Position numbers and translations under genes: made by a program | Part shown: positions 6,993-16,045 of the stretch, one piece after another | How the letters are laid out: each line of letters opens with the position of its first letter | How positions within the stretch are numbered: position 1 is the stretch's first letter | Origin: a virus | Virus record (IMG/VR): IMGVR_UViG_3300010885_026285 | Location: 1 to 25,486 of that record | Strand: one strand, 5' to 3' | Length of the DNA: 25,486 bases | The notes under the pieces: model-generated | The model's database searches: none | The model's input: the letters and a program-made list of their open reading frames with translations, nothing else | Told to the model about the DNA's origin: nothing

Positions 6993-8436
6993 AATCTATC
7001 TTTTCTATATTATACGGATAATTGGCCTCTTTGTAAAACTTTTTTCTTTGCCCAAGATGTCTCTTTGCAAATTTACAACTGGAAGTTATATCCCAAATGT
7101 TAACGTGATCTTTGTCTTCTGCTTTTCTTATACCCCTGCCAATGCTCTGTATCACACGCACGAAGCTCTTACCGGGTTCTATCAATACCAAATTAAAGAT
7201 CCTAGGTATGTTTATGCCCACAGCAGCCACACCATAGGTAGCAATAATAACTTTGTGTTGTGCTATGGAAACTTCGTCGTAGTGTTCTTTTCTTTCAGTA
7301 TTCTTTGTAGATCCAGATATAAACACACTGTCTGGTATTTTCTTTTCTAGTAATTCTCCGGCAGATATTCTATCCACGAGTATCATTGTGTTGCCTGTGG
7401 CGGCAATATCTTCTATGGTTTTTGCGATCCACGACATTCGGGTCTCGTCGGTGGTCAACCATTTTAATTCTTCTTGATAATTTTTAAATTCTGGATGGTC
7501 TTGAGTTTGTAACACATTGACATTACATTGAGCTAACACTCCCTTGTCTTGTAATTCTTTGGCTGCTATCTTGTTGGTCACTTCTCCTATGCTGCATTTT
7601 AATCCAAAAAATTCATAATCGGCTTTGGGTACTGTGCCTGTGAGTCCCCAACGTATGCCGCATTTGGCAAAGGGTCCTGTTAACATTTTTTTTAACACAT
7701 CTGCTTTGGCCATGTGTACTTCATCCACTATTATGGTATTAATATTTTCTATGGCTTCTAGGAACGCAGTGGTCTCATCATCTCTGCTTTTCTTTTCTAA
7801 CACATTTAATGATTGCCAAGTAGCAATAGTGTTCTGCCTGCCTAACTCTTTTCTGTCTCCGTAGTATACTCCCACATCTAGATTACAAGCCAAGAAATCT
7901 TCTTCCGTCTGTGTTACTAAACTTTTATTAGGAACTATTGTTAGAGTACGTCCATAGTTTTCTACCAATTTACAAAGTGCGGCAGTTATAATTGTTTTTC
8001 CAGCACCGGTTGCAATTTCTTGTATGCATTGAGGATTTTCTAAAAATTTGTTTATAGTCTCCACTTGATAATCTCGTAAAATAACAGACTGCCCGGCCAT
8101 TGGATGATTTTTTGGCCATGTTATGTTCGAAAGATAATTTTTATCTATTAATTTAAATTCAAAATTATGTGGAGTCCTTTGATCTTCTAGTTCTACATAC
8201 ACGCCTGCATCCTCCAATATAGGTAGTATCTGAGGAACTAATGCAAGATATGTAGTGCCGCCCAATCCAAAAAAACTAACTTTGCCATCCCATCTACCCA
8301 ATTTTACTGCTGGTAGGTGTCGAGCATATGGTATTTCAAATTTGAATTTATTACTGAGAAATTTTCTATGCTCAAGAGAAAGATCTTCAAATTTTACATT
8401 TACTTCATCTTTTATTACTAGTTTACACGAACTCAT
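6967..8436 (-). CDS. uvsW: UvsW RNA-DNA and DNA helicase
   Basis: A 489-residue superfamily 2 helicase. It has an N-terminal accessory domain with GRWDGKVSFF (48-57), a Q-motif-like RDYQ (121-124), Walker A ATGAGKT (142-148), DEVH (238-241), GLTGT (264-268) and motif VI QSIGRGIRK near 436-444. In T4, UvsW unwinds R-loops and branched DNA and switches replication from origin-dependent to recombination-dependent. Length matches the T4 protein (about 500). It overlaps the next upstream gene by 4 bases (8433-8436). Confidence 0.95.
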   Translation of the reverse strand: MSSCKLVIKDEVNVKFEDLSLEHRKFLSNKFKFEIPYARHLPAVKLGRWDGKVSFFGLGGTTYLALVPQILPILEDAGVYVELEDQRTPHNFEFKLIDKNYLSNITWPKNHPMAGQSVILRDYQVETINKFLENPQCIQEIATGAGKTIITAALCKLVENYGRTLTIVPNKSLVTQTEEDFLACNLDVGVYYGDRKELGRQNTIATWQSLNVLEKKSRDDETTAFLEAIENINTIIVDEVHMAKADVLKKMLTGPFAKCGIRWGLTGTVPKADYEFFGLKCSIGEVTNKIAAKELQDKGVLAQCNVNVLQTQDHPEFKNYQEELKWLTTDETRMSWIAKTIEDIAATGNTMILVDRISAGELLEKKIPDSVFISGSTKNTERKEHYDEVSIAQHKVIIATYGVAAVGINIPRIFNLVLIEPGKSFVRVIQSIGRGIRKAEDKDHVNIWDITSSCKFAKRHLGQRKKFYKEANYPYNIEKIDYENPYIRK

Positions 8437-9710
8437 AATTTGCTTATCTTTTCAATGTCCCTCGACATCGGAGGACGACTCATATAATATAACTTTTTTG
8501 GCAAACTTTCAACTAACAAATCTAATTTCTGTACAGACATTGGCCAATATGGAAAATCCTGTATCATAAAGGCACATTTTAATTTAATTTTAGAATTTTG
8601 CAACGCTTTAGATATCCTGTTTCTCACAAACACTATTTTGGTATTATCAGATATTTTGCGATGAACCTTGCTCAATCTATAGAGATATTCTCTGTCTTTT
8701 TGTAATTCAGATTTGGGTTCTTCTCCCTCGAACATTGTAGGGTAATCAAAATCAAACCCAAAAAATATTTCTTCCATTGGAATGTTTACTTTGCTGAAAG
8801 CCGTTAGCCATTCTTTCATTTCGTGTACATCCTCTGGTGCTGTGAGATCTCCACCCACAGGGCATATTGCAGGTAAATCGTTTAATTCCATCAATGCACA
8901 CAAAAACGTTTCTTTATTGTATTTGTTCCTGTCAATGAATAGATTGCTGTTTTTTGAAAAAGCAATAGATTGTGCTAATGTTTCTGGAATTTTACGATCC
9001 AGGTCAATCACATCAATTTTAAATTGTTTTAATTGATCTCTTTGTCTAATATATGGCAGGTCTTTGCAATACATATTCCAATATTCTTGCAACGACTCTG
9101 GCACATTAATTAATCTAATTTGCGAGTCCTCTATCTTGCATATAGGCCATTTAAAATTCTTTTTTTCTTTTCTTATTTCTTCAAATTCGTCCAGCATAGA
9201 ACCATTTACTATTTTAAAATTGTATCTAACAGCAATCAAAGACACATAATAACACGACATGTCGGTATAATTCATTGTCCATTTTTTTGTCTCACCATCA
9301 TACATCATGGGTACCAATTCTTGACATTTCTTTTTAAGGCATCTGATCAACTTTATTATTTTTTCATCATAAGGAAATCTTACTTCTAAATATTGCTGTC
9401 CATCCTCGGCCGTGTATAACTCGATGGATTTTTCAAAACTTATAATTCTAAATGGTTGTTCAAATACAGGATTGTTGATCAACTGCTCTATACCAAAGTT
9501 TAGAGGCTTTAACAATTCAACGTATTTTTTTAATAAGAATACTGCTAATTTGCCTTGCTTCTCAGTCCATGCATATTGAGAACTTGCTAGGCTCATTATA
9601 GTTTTGTGTTCTTGTTCCAATAATGCGTTTTGGAAAAGACTGTCGTTATTATACGCTAATAATTTTATTACGGATTCCACAGTATCGAATGTTTTTTTCT
9701 GTGAATTCAT
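8433..9710 (-). CDS. UvsW-adjacent protein with HARP-like segment
   Basis: A 425-residue protein. I use the ATG at 9710, preceded by AAGG at a suitable distance, instead of 9770, which would add a hydrophobic tail lying inside the promoter region. Residues 108-160 read YLEVRFPYDEKII, then MMYDGETKKWTM, a pattern like the HARP/SMARCAL1-type segment (YD...I..I....yd...K.W) seen near SF2 helicases. No helicase motifs follow, so it may be a DNA-annealing or targeting partner for UvsW. It is translationally coupled to uvsW by a 4-base overlap. The resemblance is by eye and moderate. Confidence 0.72.
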   Translation of the reverse strand: MNSQKKTFDTVESVIKLLAYNNDSLFQNALLEQEHKTIMSLASSQYAWTEKQGKLAVFLLKKYVELLKPLNFGIEQLINNPVFEQPFRIISFEKSIELYTAEDGQQYLEVRFPYDEKIIKLIRCLKKKCQELVPMMYDGETKKWTMNYTDMSCYYVSLIAVRYNFKIVNGSMLDEFEEIRKEKKNFKWPICKIEDSQIRLINVPESLQEYWNMYCKDLPYIRQRDQLKQFKIDVIDLDRKIPETLAQSIAFSKNSNLFIDRNKYNKETFLCALMELNDLPAICPVGGDLTAPEDVHEMKEWLTAFSKVNIPMEEIFFGFDFDYPTMFEGEEPKSELQKDREYLYRLSKVHRKISDNTKIVFVRNRISKALQNSKIKLKCAFMIQDFPYWPMSVQKLDLLVESLPKKLYYMSRPPMSRDIEKISKL

Positions 9711-9741
9711 ATTTGACCTTGTTTTTAGATAATTATAATAT

Positions 9742-9770
9742 ACAATATAGCATATATGGTAAAAAGTCAA
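9742..9770 (-). promoter_or_regulatory. possible sigma70-like promoter for the uvsW operon
   Basis: On the minus strand TTGACT (9765-9770) is followed after 17 bases by TATTGT (9742-9747). The overlapping TATATT at 15 bases has a TGC before it, so it could act as an extended -10. The same TTGACTT hexamer context occurs in the porin promoter. The 77-base divergent gap also contains a plus-strand TATAAT (9734-9739) with TTGACC 15 bases upstream, a weaker candidate for the SprT-like gene. Confidence 0.4.
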
Positions 9771-9787
9771 TACTGTTGGTGGTTTTT

Positions 9788-10186
9788 ATGCAAAAGAGGA
9801 AAGCACTTAAATTAAGAAGAAAAATAAAAATAGCGACCATGAACGACCGCAGTCCTTATGTCACCACCAAACGATCTATAAATTTTTGGTTCAAATATAT
9901 CAATAAACAATTATTTGATGATCAATTACCTCCATTTGACAGAATAATTATTAAGAAATGGTTAAAAAAAGCCATCGGACAAGTATGCACATATCCTGAC
10001 AAAAATCCTAAAAGATTTGATTTGGAGATGTTAAAAAAATACAAGACAAAAAAAGAATTTATAGATACGCTGGCACACGAAATGATACACCTCTACCAAA
10101 TGGCTTGTCGCAAAGACACAGGTAATCACAATAAATTATTTTATAGTTTTAAACCTAAATTTAAATTTATTGGTCTAGAACTGTAG
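9788..10186 (+). CDS. SprT-like zinc metallopeptidase
   Basis: A 132-residue protein with the SprT/Spartan signature HEMIH (97-101), followed by a third zinc ligand candidate H114 in GNHNKLF. Spartan-family proteases cut proteins crosslinked to DNA, and SprT-like genes are recurrent in T4-like marine phages. I start at 9788, where GGTGG precedes the ATG; the longer reading frame from 9623 lies antisense to the UvsW-adjacent gene. A basic N-terminus (QKRKALKLRRK) suits nucleic-acid contact. It ends with a 20-base convergent overlap with the next gene. Confidence 0.82.
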   Translation: MQKRKALKLRRKIKIATMNDRSPYVTTKRSINFWFKYINKQLFDDQLPPFDRIIIKKWLKKAIGQVCTYPDKNPKRFDLEMLKKYKTKKEFIDTLAHEMIHLYQMACRKDTGNHNKLFYSFKPKFKFIGLEL

Positions 10187-10925
10187 ATTTAAATTCAGCG
10201 TAGGATATTATTTTTGTATTATTGTAACCAATGCCGTCCTGTAAATTATTAAATTGTTCTGGGGGATTGTCGTGAACCAACGTAAAGTTACAATAAGGTC
10301 TCATTTTAATTAAAAATCTTAATTGCTGGAACCATATATTGTAGAATGCTTTGTCATTTCTTGGACCGTAACATTCTGTTCCTTGGTATATGTTATTAAA
10401 CTGTCCGGGACCTTTATCTTGGAATTCAAATCCCATTAGATATAGATTCTTGTGACCATGCATACATGCCGTCCATGCTGCTGCCTTTCCGCTGGCCCAA
10501 AAAGGATTCCTGGGTATGAGAGATAATGTGCCAGGATAGCGATTTACTTCCAATGCCGGAGCATAACAAATACACTTTTCGTAAACTTTGTCGTCTACTA
10601 TTCGTTTGCTCATTTTTGAATCCACCATGAATAAAAAGTCTGGGATGAAATCTCTATACAATGCATTACAACCGTATGTTTGGCCTGTGGCTTTCAAACT
10701 ATTGAGATCAATTGCTTTACGTGATGGACCATTCCCTATGATATAAGCGTTGCCTCTTGCGACTGCCTTAACCTTGTCTTCATAGAAAGCAGTTTCTAAA
10801 GTTTTTTTGCCGCCTTTTATGGTTGTCCTAACCAGAACAGTTTCTCCTATGTAAGGTTTCCATTCTATTACAGGCACGTCTTGCACATATCTATAAACCG
10901 GAACTTCGTAATCGGGCATGGTCAT
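10167..10925 (-). CDS. GNGPS-motif protein, DUF115/glycosyltransferase-like
   Basis: A 252-residue protein. Its core, YIIGNGPSRKAIDL (61-74), CNALYRD (86-92) and FLFMVDSK (98-104), is the Rossmann-like GNGPS pattern of the DUF115 (motility accessory factor/sialyltransferase-like) family, which acts on nucleotide-activated sugars or adds sugars to proteins. The later LYLMGFEF fits the same fold. The start at 10925 overlaps the preceding transferase gene by ATGA. It is the first member of the glycan island read from the left. Enzymatic class is inferred from the motif and context. Confidence 0.7.
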   Translation of the reverse strand: MTMPDYEVPVYRYVQDVPVIEWKPYIGETVLVRTTIKGGKKTLETAFYEDKVKAVARGNAYIIGNGPSRKAIDLNSLKATGQTYGCNALYRDFIPDFLFMVDSKMSKRIVDDKVYEKCICYAPALEVNRYPGTLSLIPRNPFWASGKAAAWTACMHGHKNLYLMGFEFQDKGPGQFNNIYQGTECYGPRNDKAFYNIWFQQLRFLIKMRPYCNFTLVHDNPPEQFNNLQDGIGYNNTKIISYAEFKSTVLDQ

Positions 10926-11797
10926 ACTTTTATATATCTTTCTTCTAATCTATCTCTTATTCTTTTCCATGGCAGTCCTTCTTTAATTTCTTGCACTGTC
11001 CATTCTGTATATGCCATCTTGTTGGCCCAGTTTTTTCTGTCTGGCCTATTTGGATTTTCTATATTGCTTAACTCTTTATTTCCAACATCATAACACAAAC
11101 TTGATTCGCTGACAAACACAGGCACCCCGTTTATCACTGACTCAATGGCAGGATTAGAGGAATAATTTATTACAGTCCAAGCGTCTTTTAATATCTTTTT
11201 AAAATCTGTATCATCGTAGGTCTCACTGTCCATTTGTGGTTGCCCAACAAAAACATTTTCATATTTTTTTGCATCAAATTTAAAAAGATTTCTAGGATGG
11301 GGTCTAACCAATATTGGTCTTTGACTATATTTTCTAATTTCATTGATTTGTTCTTCTACCCAATTGGGCATGGGGGATTTTCCTTGCCATTGGTTGCTTT
11401 TATCGTGTTGTCCTAATATCACAATGTTATTTCCTGTATCACGCCACGGTTGCATCGTTATTCCAAACAAAGGCCAACGTTTGTCATCAAAAACATCATT
11501 GGCAAAATCTGCATCTCTATTGATGCCATTTATTGCCATTTTCCATGTGATGTTTCTTTTCAATCCCCCTACTTCAATAACCACAACAGGTTTGTTCCTC
11601 TTGCGAAAACCATCCCAAATTTTTTTATTTTTTGACATTCTACCCATCCATAACACAGACCATATTATGGCGACATCACAATCATTATCTTGATTAATGT
11701 ACACTTCTTCGCCTTTTGATTTAAGATGTTCTATCAATGCAGAAAATACAGGCCTGCTGTTCAAACTTCCGTTCTCGGTATAAATTGCTATTTTCAT
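10922..11797 (-). CDS. capsule-synthesis-like GT-B glycosyltransferase, paralogue 1
   Basis: A 291-residue protein starting at 11797, where ATGA overlaps the previous stop. The C-terminal half carries RPHPRN (165-170), SSNPAIESVINGVPVF (213-228) and the tail signature PDRKNWANKMAYTEWTVQEIKEG (252-274). The same blocks occur in the genes at 15062, 16035 and 19378, so the four form one family. They resemble the KpsC/KpsS and CDP-glycerol glycerophosphotransferase type of GT-B proteins, where an 'SN..iE....G.PV' segment lines the donor site. The expected role is transfer of a sugar or polyol phosphate to a surface glycan. Donor and acceptor are unknown. Confidence 0.7.
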   Translation of the reverse strand: MKIAIYTENGSLNSRPVFSALIEHLKSKGEEVYINQDNDCDVAIIWSVLWMGRMSKNKKIWDGFRKRNKPVVVIEVGGLKRNITWKMAINGINRDADFANDVFDDKRWPLFGITMQPWRDTGNNIVILGQHDKSNQWQGKSPMPNWVEEQINEIRKYSQRPILVRPHPRNLFKFDAKKYENVFVGQPQMDSETYDDTDFKKILKDAWTVINYSSNPAIESVINGVPVFVSESSLCYDVGNKELSNIENPNRPDRKNWANKMAYTEWTVQEIKEGLPWKRIRDRLEERYIKV

Positions 11798-12702
11798 TTT
11801 AATGTTGGCGGAACTTTCTTCCAATAATCTACTTCCCAAACATTAGCTGGCGAGTTTTCCATTTGCGGTCTAAGATCATTCCTGGCACTGCTGCCCAGTT
11901 GTTTTCTTTTACCCTTCATGTGATCTATGTATAATCCTAATTCGCTATTAACAAACACATGGTGACCTTTAACATTCTTTGCATATCCTATATCGTTTAC
12001 TTTGATATTATATTGTTTTGTGAATTGTCTCACTAAATGCCAAAACACATAACTGTCATGCCATTCTAACAATTTAAAAACGTCGTCGGTGCTATAAAGT
12101 TTTTCCCATTCTGCAGCAAATTCTTTGATGTTAGGATGATTTAAATTATATCCAACAAAACCACATTCGGGATATTTGCCACCGTCGTTAAGTGCAAATC
12201 TTTCTCTGCCTAAATAAGTCACCATGGTATCTGCGGGCAAAAGAGTTTCGATAAAACCAGAAGGCATGGGTCTAAAAGTGAACACGTCAGCATCTATCCA
12301 GACCACGTAATCATAACCAGCACTTTTTTTTATAGCATTGGTCACACAGAAAACTTTATTGCTAAATCTCACAGCGTCCCAAAGGTATGATCCTTTGTTC
12401 TTGTCCAATCCGCCCAATTTTTGTAATGCTACAGGTCTCCTAACACCATTCGGTATCTCTTGTAATTCTCCACAGGCCACTGGGTCGTCCTTGTGTTTAT
12501 TTTTAAATTTAAAGAGTTCTGGTTCTGCACTATTAAGGTCCACCCATGTGATCCTAGGATGATCGTAGTTGGGTTTGGGTTCTTCGCAATAAACAACCAA
12601 ATCGACTTCGGCAGGCCAATTCTCAGCGATGCTCTTGATGCCTCTGCCCGAGTAGGTATCCCACGTGCCTGGTTTATAAGAAGTAATGGCCTTGATTTTC
12701 AT
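11794..12702 (-). CDS. GT-A-like glycosyltransferase
   Basis: A 302-residue protein with WIDADVFTF (135-143), a DxD metal and nucleotide-sugar binding motif (D137, D139), after a preceding strand YDYVV. CGFVGYNLNHP lies further on, where GT8-type enzymes place the acceptor loop. The start at 12702 is chosen over 12750 because the longer form would run into the divergent methyltransferase gene; only a 30-base AT-rich gap with no clear ribosome site is left. It is coupled to paralogue 1 by ATGA. Predicted to move a hexose from a nucleotide sugar. Confidence 0.75.
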   Translation of the reverse strand: MKIKAITSYKPGTWDTYSGRGIKSIAENWPAEVDLVVYCEEPKPNYDHPRITWVDLNSAEPELFKFKNKHKDDPVACGELQEIPNGVRRPVALQKLGGLDKNKGSYLWDAVRFSNKVFCVTNAIKKSAGYDYVVWIDADVFTFRPMPSGFIETLLPADTMVTYLGRERFALNDGGKYPECGFVGYNLNHPNIKEFAAEWEKLYSTDDVFKLLEWHDSYVFWHLVRQFTKQYNIKVNDIGYAKNVKGHHVFVNSELGLYIDHMKGKRKQLGSSARNDLRPQMENSPANVWEVDYWKKVPPTLK

Positions 12703-12732
12703 ATTAAATAATGTATATTTACTTCGGCTAAA

Positions 12733-13326
12733 ATGGAAAAAATAATTCACGACTTACAATACATGCCCAAAGGTCACACGGGTCATTTATGTGGCACTAA
12801 AGAGGTTGTAGATGCTTGGTTAGATTTCTATAGTGATTTTAAATTTACCAATTTATTACAATTCGGGTTCAATACCGGGTGGAGTGCTGCATTACTACTG
12901 ACAATGTTTCCCGAAGTAAAAGTAACCAGCATAGAATTAGTTAAGATTGATAATTCGTCCAGAGCAGTGGACATATTGGAAGAACGATTCCCCGGCAGGC
13001 ACACAATACTTTGGGGCAACAGCATAGACATTGCTGGAGAGGTCATGTCAAATAATTTAAAAATGCCATTACCGATTTACGATGCTGCTTTCATCGATGG
13101 TGGACATTCCGAAGAAGTGACCGACAACGATATCAAACTCTGCAGATATCTAGGCATAAAGAATTTTATTTTTGATGACGTACATAATGATGAAATCAAG
13201 AAAGCAATAGAGAATAACAATTTAAAATTATCAGCAAAAAAATTTTATAAAGAAACAAAATATAAAATTAAAGGTTATGTGTTCAAAAATAATGTAATTG
13301 AACTCAGCGCCTATCATGTAAAATAA
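12733..13326 (+). CDS. class I SAM-dependent methyltransferase
   Basis: A 197-residue protein of the Methyltransf_24-like type. The SAM site LLQFGFNTGWSAALLL (41-56) replaces the usual GxGxG with GFNTG. VTSIELV (64-70) and AFIDGGHSEEVTDNDI (119-134) are typical of the family. In a glycan cluster it probably O-methylates a sugar or a pathway intermediate, but a small-molecule substrate is not excluded. It is divergent from the transferase at 11794 across 30 bases and ends one base from asnB. Confidence 0.82.
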   Translation: MEKIIHDLQYMPKGHTGHLCGTKEVVDAWLDFYSDFKFTNLLQFGFNTGWSAALLLTMFPEVKVTSIELVKIDNSSRAVDILEERFPGRHTILWGNSIDIAGEVMSNNLKMPLPIYDAAFIDGGHSEEVTDNDIKLCRYLGIKNFIFDDVHNDEIKKAIENNNLKLSAKKFYKETKYKIKGYVFKNNVIELSAYHVK

Positions 13327-13327
13327 A

Positions 13328-15061
13328 CTACATCTGCATATTATATATTTGTGCCCAAGATTTCAATATCAACGCAGGCACTCTGCTCTTTTCTTTTTGT
13401 ATGGCATTTACATATTGGCTAAAACAATCTTTAGTTGAATTAATTTTTGCAAGAAAATCAGTTAATGCAGGACTCTTTTTTGTCCATTGCACCACAGGAC
13501 AAGTCCAGCCGCTTTTGTATTTGTTTATTATGTAATCGGGCAATCTGCCTCGATAGGCCATCTTCGTAGGCAATTTAAGATTATTTTTGTTAATTTTTTC
13601 TTTGCTATGAATGCTCATAGCATATTTTGCAAAATGTTTGGTAGCCAAAGGAAACCTTCCTTCCATACTAAATGCCATCCCATAACTATCGTTTCTAGAA
13701 AAAAATTCTCCAGGCACCTGTGTAATAGCATCTAGCGCCATATATGATCCTACTGGATCTGCGGGATTCCAAAATAGTTCTTCTGGATATAATAACATTA
13801 ATTGTGTTTTTATTTCTTCCCCATCGATATCGTTGTTGGCGAATCTTATAGGATTTTTTATTCTTTTCATCCATTGGTCTATCACAGCAGACCAAGAGTC
13901 CATTTTTAATTCTCCGAGATCCAGGCCTTGTATCATATTCCAATACTTAGGATAACCACCCAACAATTCATCTCCCATATCGCCGGCCATGGTTACTGTT
14001 ATGCCATTTTCGCTGAGAAATTTATTAGTGTAGTAATACATGACTTGGCTCTGATTGTAAACTGGTTGCTCCATTGAGTATATGGCTTTATTCCAGTTCT
14101 CTAATATAACCTCGGGGGTTATAGGTATTTCTGTGTGATCAAATGCATTGGCCCTTGCTAACTTGCTTGCTGTACTAGCATCGCTGTTTAAATCTTCCGA
14201 GCCAATGAAAACTGGCGGCATAAAGGAATTTGTGAATGTTCTTACGTGGCCATGCAATTGTTTTAACTCGTATGCTATTATACTACTATCTAATCCCCCG
14301 CTGAGAAATACTCCAATCCTTTTTTGTCCTATACTGGTCATTGCGATTGATTTTTTAAAAATATTTCTATATTCTTCTGCATCAAATTTTGTATTAGAGG
14401 TAGGTGTCTTATGATCTAGATAATTGGCAACAAAACGTTTAGACAAACAATCATATACTCTTGATTCACCCGGCATCAATTTTGATACGTTTGAAAAAAA
14501 AGTATTACGCATGGCATTGATTCCTGTTAACGATAAACAGTTTAATGCTAATCTATCCACTTGCCTGCTTCCGGGTACTCGATCCAACATACCTTTGATC
14601 TCAGACCCAAAAATTAATCCTTCTCTCACCTCGGCATAATATAATGGCTTGATACCATGATAACCCCTACTGATCAACAAATGATTCTTCTTAATATCAT
14701 AATAAGCAAAAGCATGCATGGAATCCATCTGCTTAACAAACTCATAACCATGGATATCCAATCCCCAAGCCAGCAGTTCAGTATCACATTTAGTTTTGGG
14801 GATAAATTTGTCTTGATAGTGTTCTAATAGGTCGTAGTAATTAAAAATTTCGCCATTGTACACCAATATGTTGCCAGCCGGCGTCTTCCACGGTTGCAGA
14901 GAATTTTTAGCATCGTCGGTTATGGCTAGAAGATTGTGACCCAGTGTGATATAATCGTTGTTCCAAATACCGTTACCATCTGGTCCTCTGTGGGAACAAA
15001 TTTTAATATAATCTGCTATTGCTTCTCGATTATTTTCTGTTATTCCATATATGCCACACAT
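13328..15061 (-). CDS. asnB: glutamine-hydrolysing asparagine synthetase
   Basis: A 577-residue two-domain enzyme. The N-terminal glutaminase begins MCGIYG with the catalytic Cys2 and has CSHRGPDG (22-29) and VYNGEIFNYY (67-76). The synthetase domain has the PP-loop SGGLDSS (254-260) and AGDMGDELLGGY further on. In glycan clusters such enzymes often amidate uronic acids rather than make free asparagine, as in O-antigen loci; I infer that possibility from context. It follows the preceding gene without a gap: the TAA is directly followed by ATG. Confidence 0.93.
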   Translation of the reverse strand: MCGIYGITENNREAIADYIKICSHRGPDGNGIWNNDYITLGHNLLAITDDAKNSLQPWKTPAGNILVYNGEIFNYYDLLEHYQDKFIPKTKCDTELLAWGLDIHGYEFVKQMDSMHAFAYYDIKKNHLLISRGYHGIKPLYYAEVREGLIFGSEIKGMLDRVPGSRQVDRLALNCLSLTGINAMRNTFFSNVSKLMPGESRVYDCLSKRFVANYLDHKTPTSNTKFDAEEYRNIFKKSIAMTSIGQKRIGVFLSGGLDSSIIAYELKQLHGHVRTFTNSFMPPVFIGSEDLNSDASTASKLARANAFDHTEIPITPEVILENWNKAIYSMEQPVYNQSQVMYYYTNKFLSENGITVTMAGDMGDELLGGYPKYWNMIQGLDLGELKMDSWSAVIDQWMKRIKNPIRFANNDIDGEEIKTQLMLLYPEELFWNPADPVGSYMALDAITQVPGEFFSRNDSYGMAFSMEGRFPLATKHFAKYAMSIHSKEKINKNNLKLPTKMAYRGRLPDYIINKYKSGWTCPVVQWTKKSPALTDFLAKINSTKDCFSQYVNAIQKEKSRVPALILKSWAQIYNMQM

Positions 15062-16045
15062 TTAGAATCCTAATTTCTGTTTAAATCTACGAAACACTGT
15101 GCCATCTTTGATCTCTTGTGTTGTCCACATTTTATAACCAAGGTCATTGAGCCATTGTGTCCTGTCGGGATATTCTGGGTTTTCTATGTTTTTTAAATCC
15201 TTATTAGCCACGGGCCAACAAATAGCGAGATCAGAAGTGCAAAACGTAGGTATGCCTCTTACACAACTGTCGGTGCTTGCAGTTGAATTATGAGTGACCA
15301 CCGCATGACAAGTTGATATAGCTTCTTGAAAATTAAATCTATAATATTTTTTTGAATCTCCTTGAAAATATTTTGGACCTATTATTACCTGCACATCTTT
15401 AGGAAATTCTCCAATTCTGTTTTCCATTGCTGCCATGTGATTAGGATGCGGCCTAACCAAAAACGGTCTAGATGTCAAGGGCCTTAATTTGTTATACACA
15501 TCTTTAAACCAATCCACGGGGTCAAGTTCATTCATGCTCCAATTGTCCTTAGGCTGCAATACAAAAAGTATTGGATCGTTTGTGTTTGATTTCCTCCAGG
15601 GATCGTTTTTTATATTCCATAATTGTTTCATCATTTCCCAACGATCACCGGGACTATTATCTGATAGGAAATCTCCATTATTCATGGGAGAATAGAGAGC
15701 GACTCGCCAATGATGTTGGGGATGATTAATCACATTTCCAAAACTGCTGAGCAACCCACCATCAAAAGTTATAATCTTTGTACCTTTTGCTTTGGCTCTT
15801 TCTACCAATTCTAATCTTCTTCCTTTTGTATGATGTCTTTGATTGGTTCCTCCATAGCCAAACATACAACCGATGGGAGTTGTTGGATTCATTTCATTAT
15901 CTTTTGTTGGTCCTTCTAAATTTTCATTCACAATTATTGGATTGTCTCCGCACTTCTTAATTCCTTCGGCCATATACTTTAATAATTCCCAGCTCTCACC
16001 GCGTTTACGATCTTTTACCGTCCTTCTAAAAATTTCAACGTCCAT
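15062..16045 (-). CDS. capsule-synthesis-like GT-B glycosyltransferase, paralogue 2
   Basis: A 327-residue member of the four-gene family, with RPFLVRPHPNHM in the middle, NSTASTDSCVRGIPTF as donor-site block, and PDRTQWLNDLGYKMWTTQEIKDG near the end. Its longer N-terminus (MDVEIFRRTVKDRKRGESW...) differs from the others. GGGAGG six bases before the start at 16045 is one of the strongest ribosome sites in the island. The start lies 11 bases inside paralogue 3, so these two are translated together. Role as in paralogue 1, with probably a different donor or acceptor. Confidence 0.7.
   Translation of the reverse strand: MDVEIFRRTVKDRKRGESWELLKYMAEGIKKCGDNPIIVNENLEGPTKDNEMNPTTPIGCMFGYGGTNQRHHTKGRRLELVERAKAKGTKIITFDGGLLSSFGNVINHPQHHWRVALYSPMNNGDFLSDNSPGDRWEMMKQLWNIKNDPWRKSNTNDPILFVLQPKDNWSMNELDPVDWFKDVYNKLRPLTSRPFLVRPHPNHMAAMENRIGEFPKDVQVIIGPKYFQGDSKKYYRFNFQEAISTCHAVVTHNSTASTDSCVRGIPTFCTSDLAICWPVANKDLKNIENPEYPDRTQWLNDLGYKMWTTQEIKDGTVFRRFKQKLGF

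Noticed and set aside
9623-9787. Upstream extension of the SprT-like frame
   Set aside because: It is antisense to the UvsW-adjacent gene and covers the promoter gap. The SprT fold does not need it and the ATG at 9788 has GGTGG upstream.
11343-11693. 116-codon plus-strand frame
   Set aside because: Antisense shadow of the GT-B paralogue 1 gene; cysteine- and phenylalanine-rich composition with no motif or ribosome site.
13695-13943. 82-codon minus-strand frame
   Set aside because: It is a shifted frame within asnB, arginine-rich and without any family pattern.
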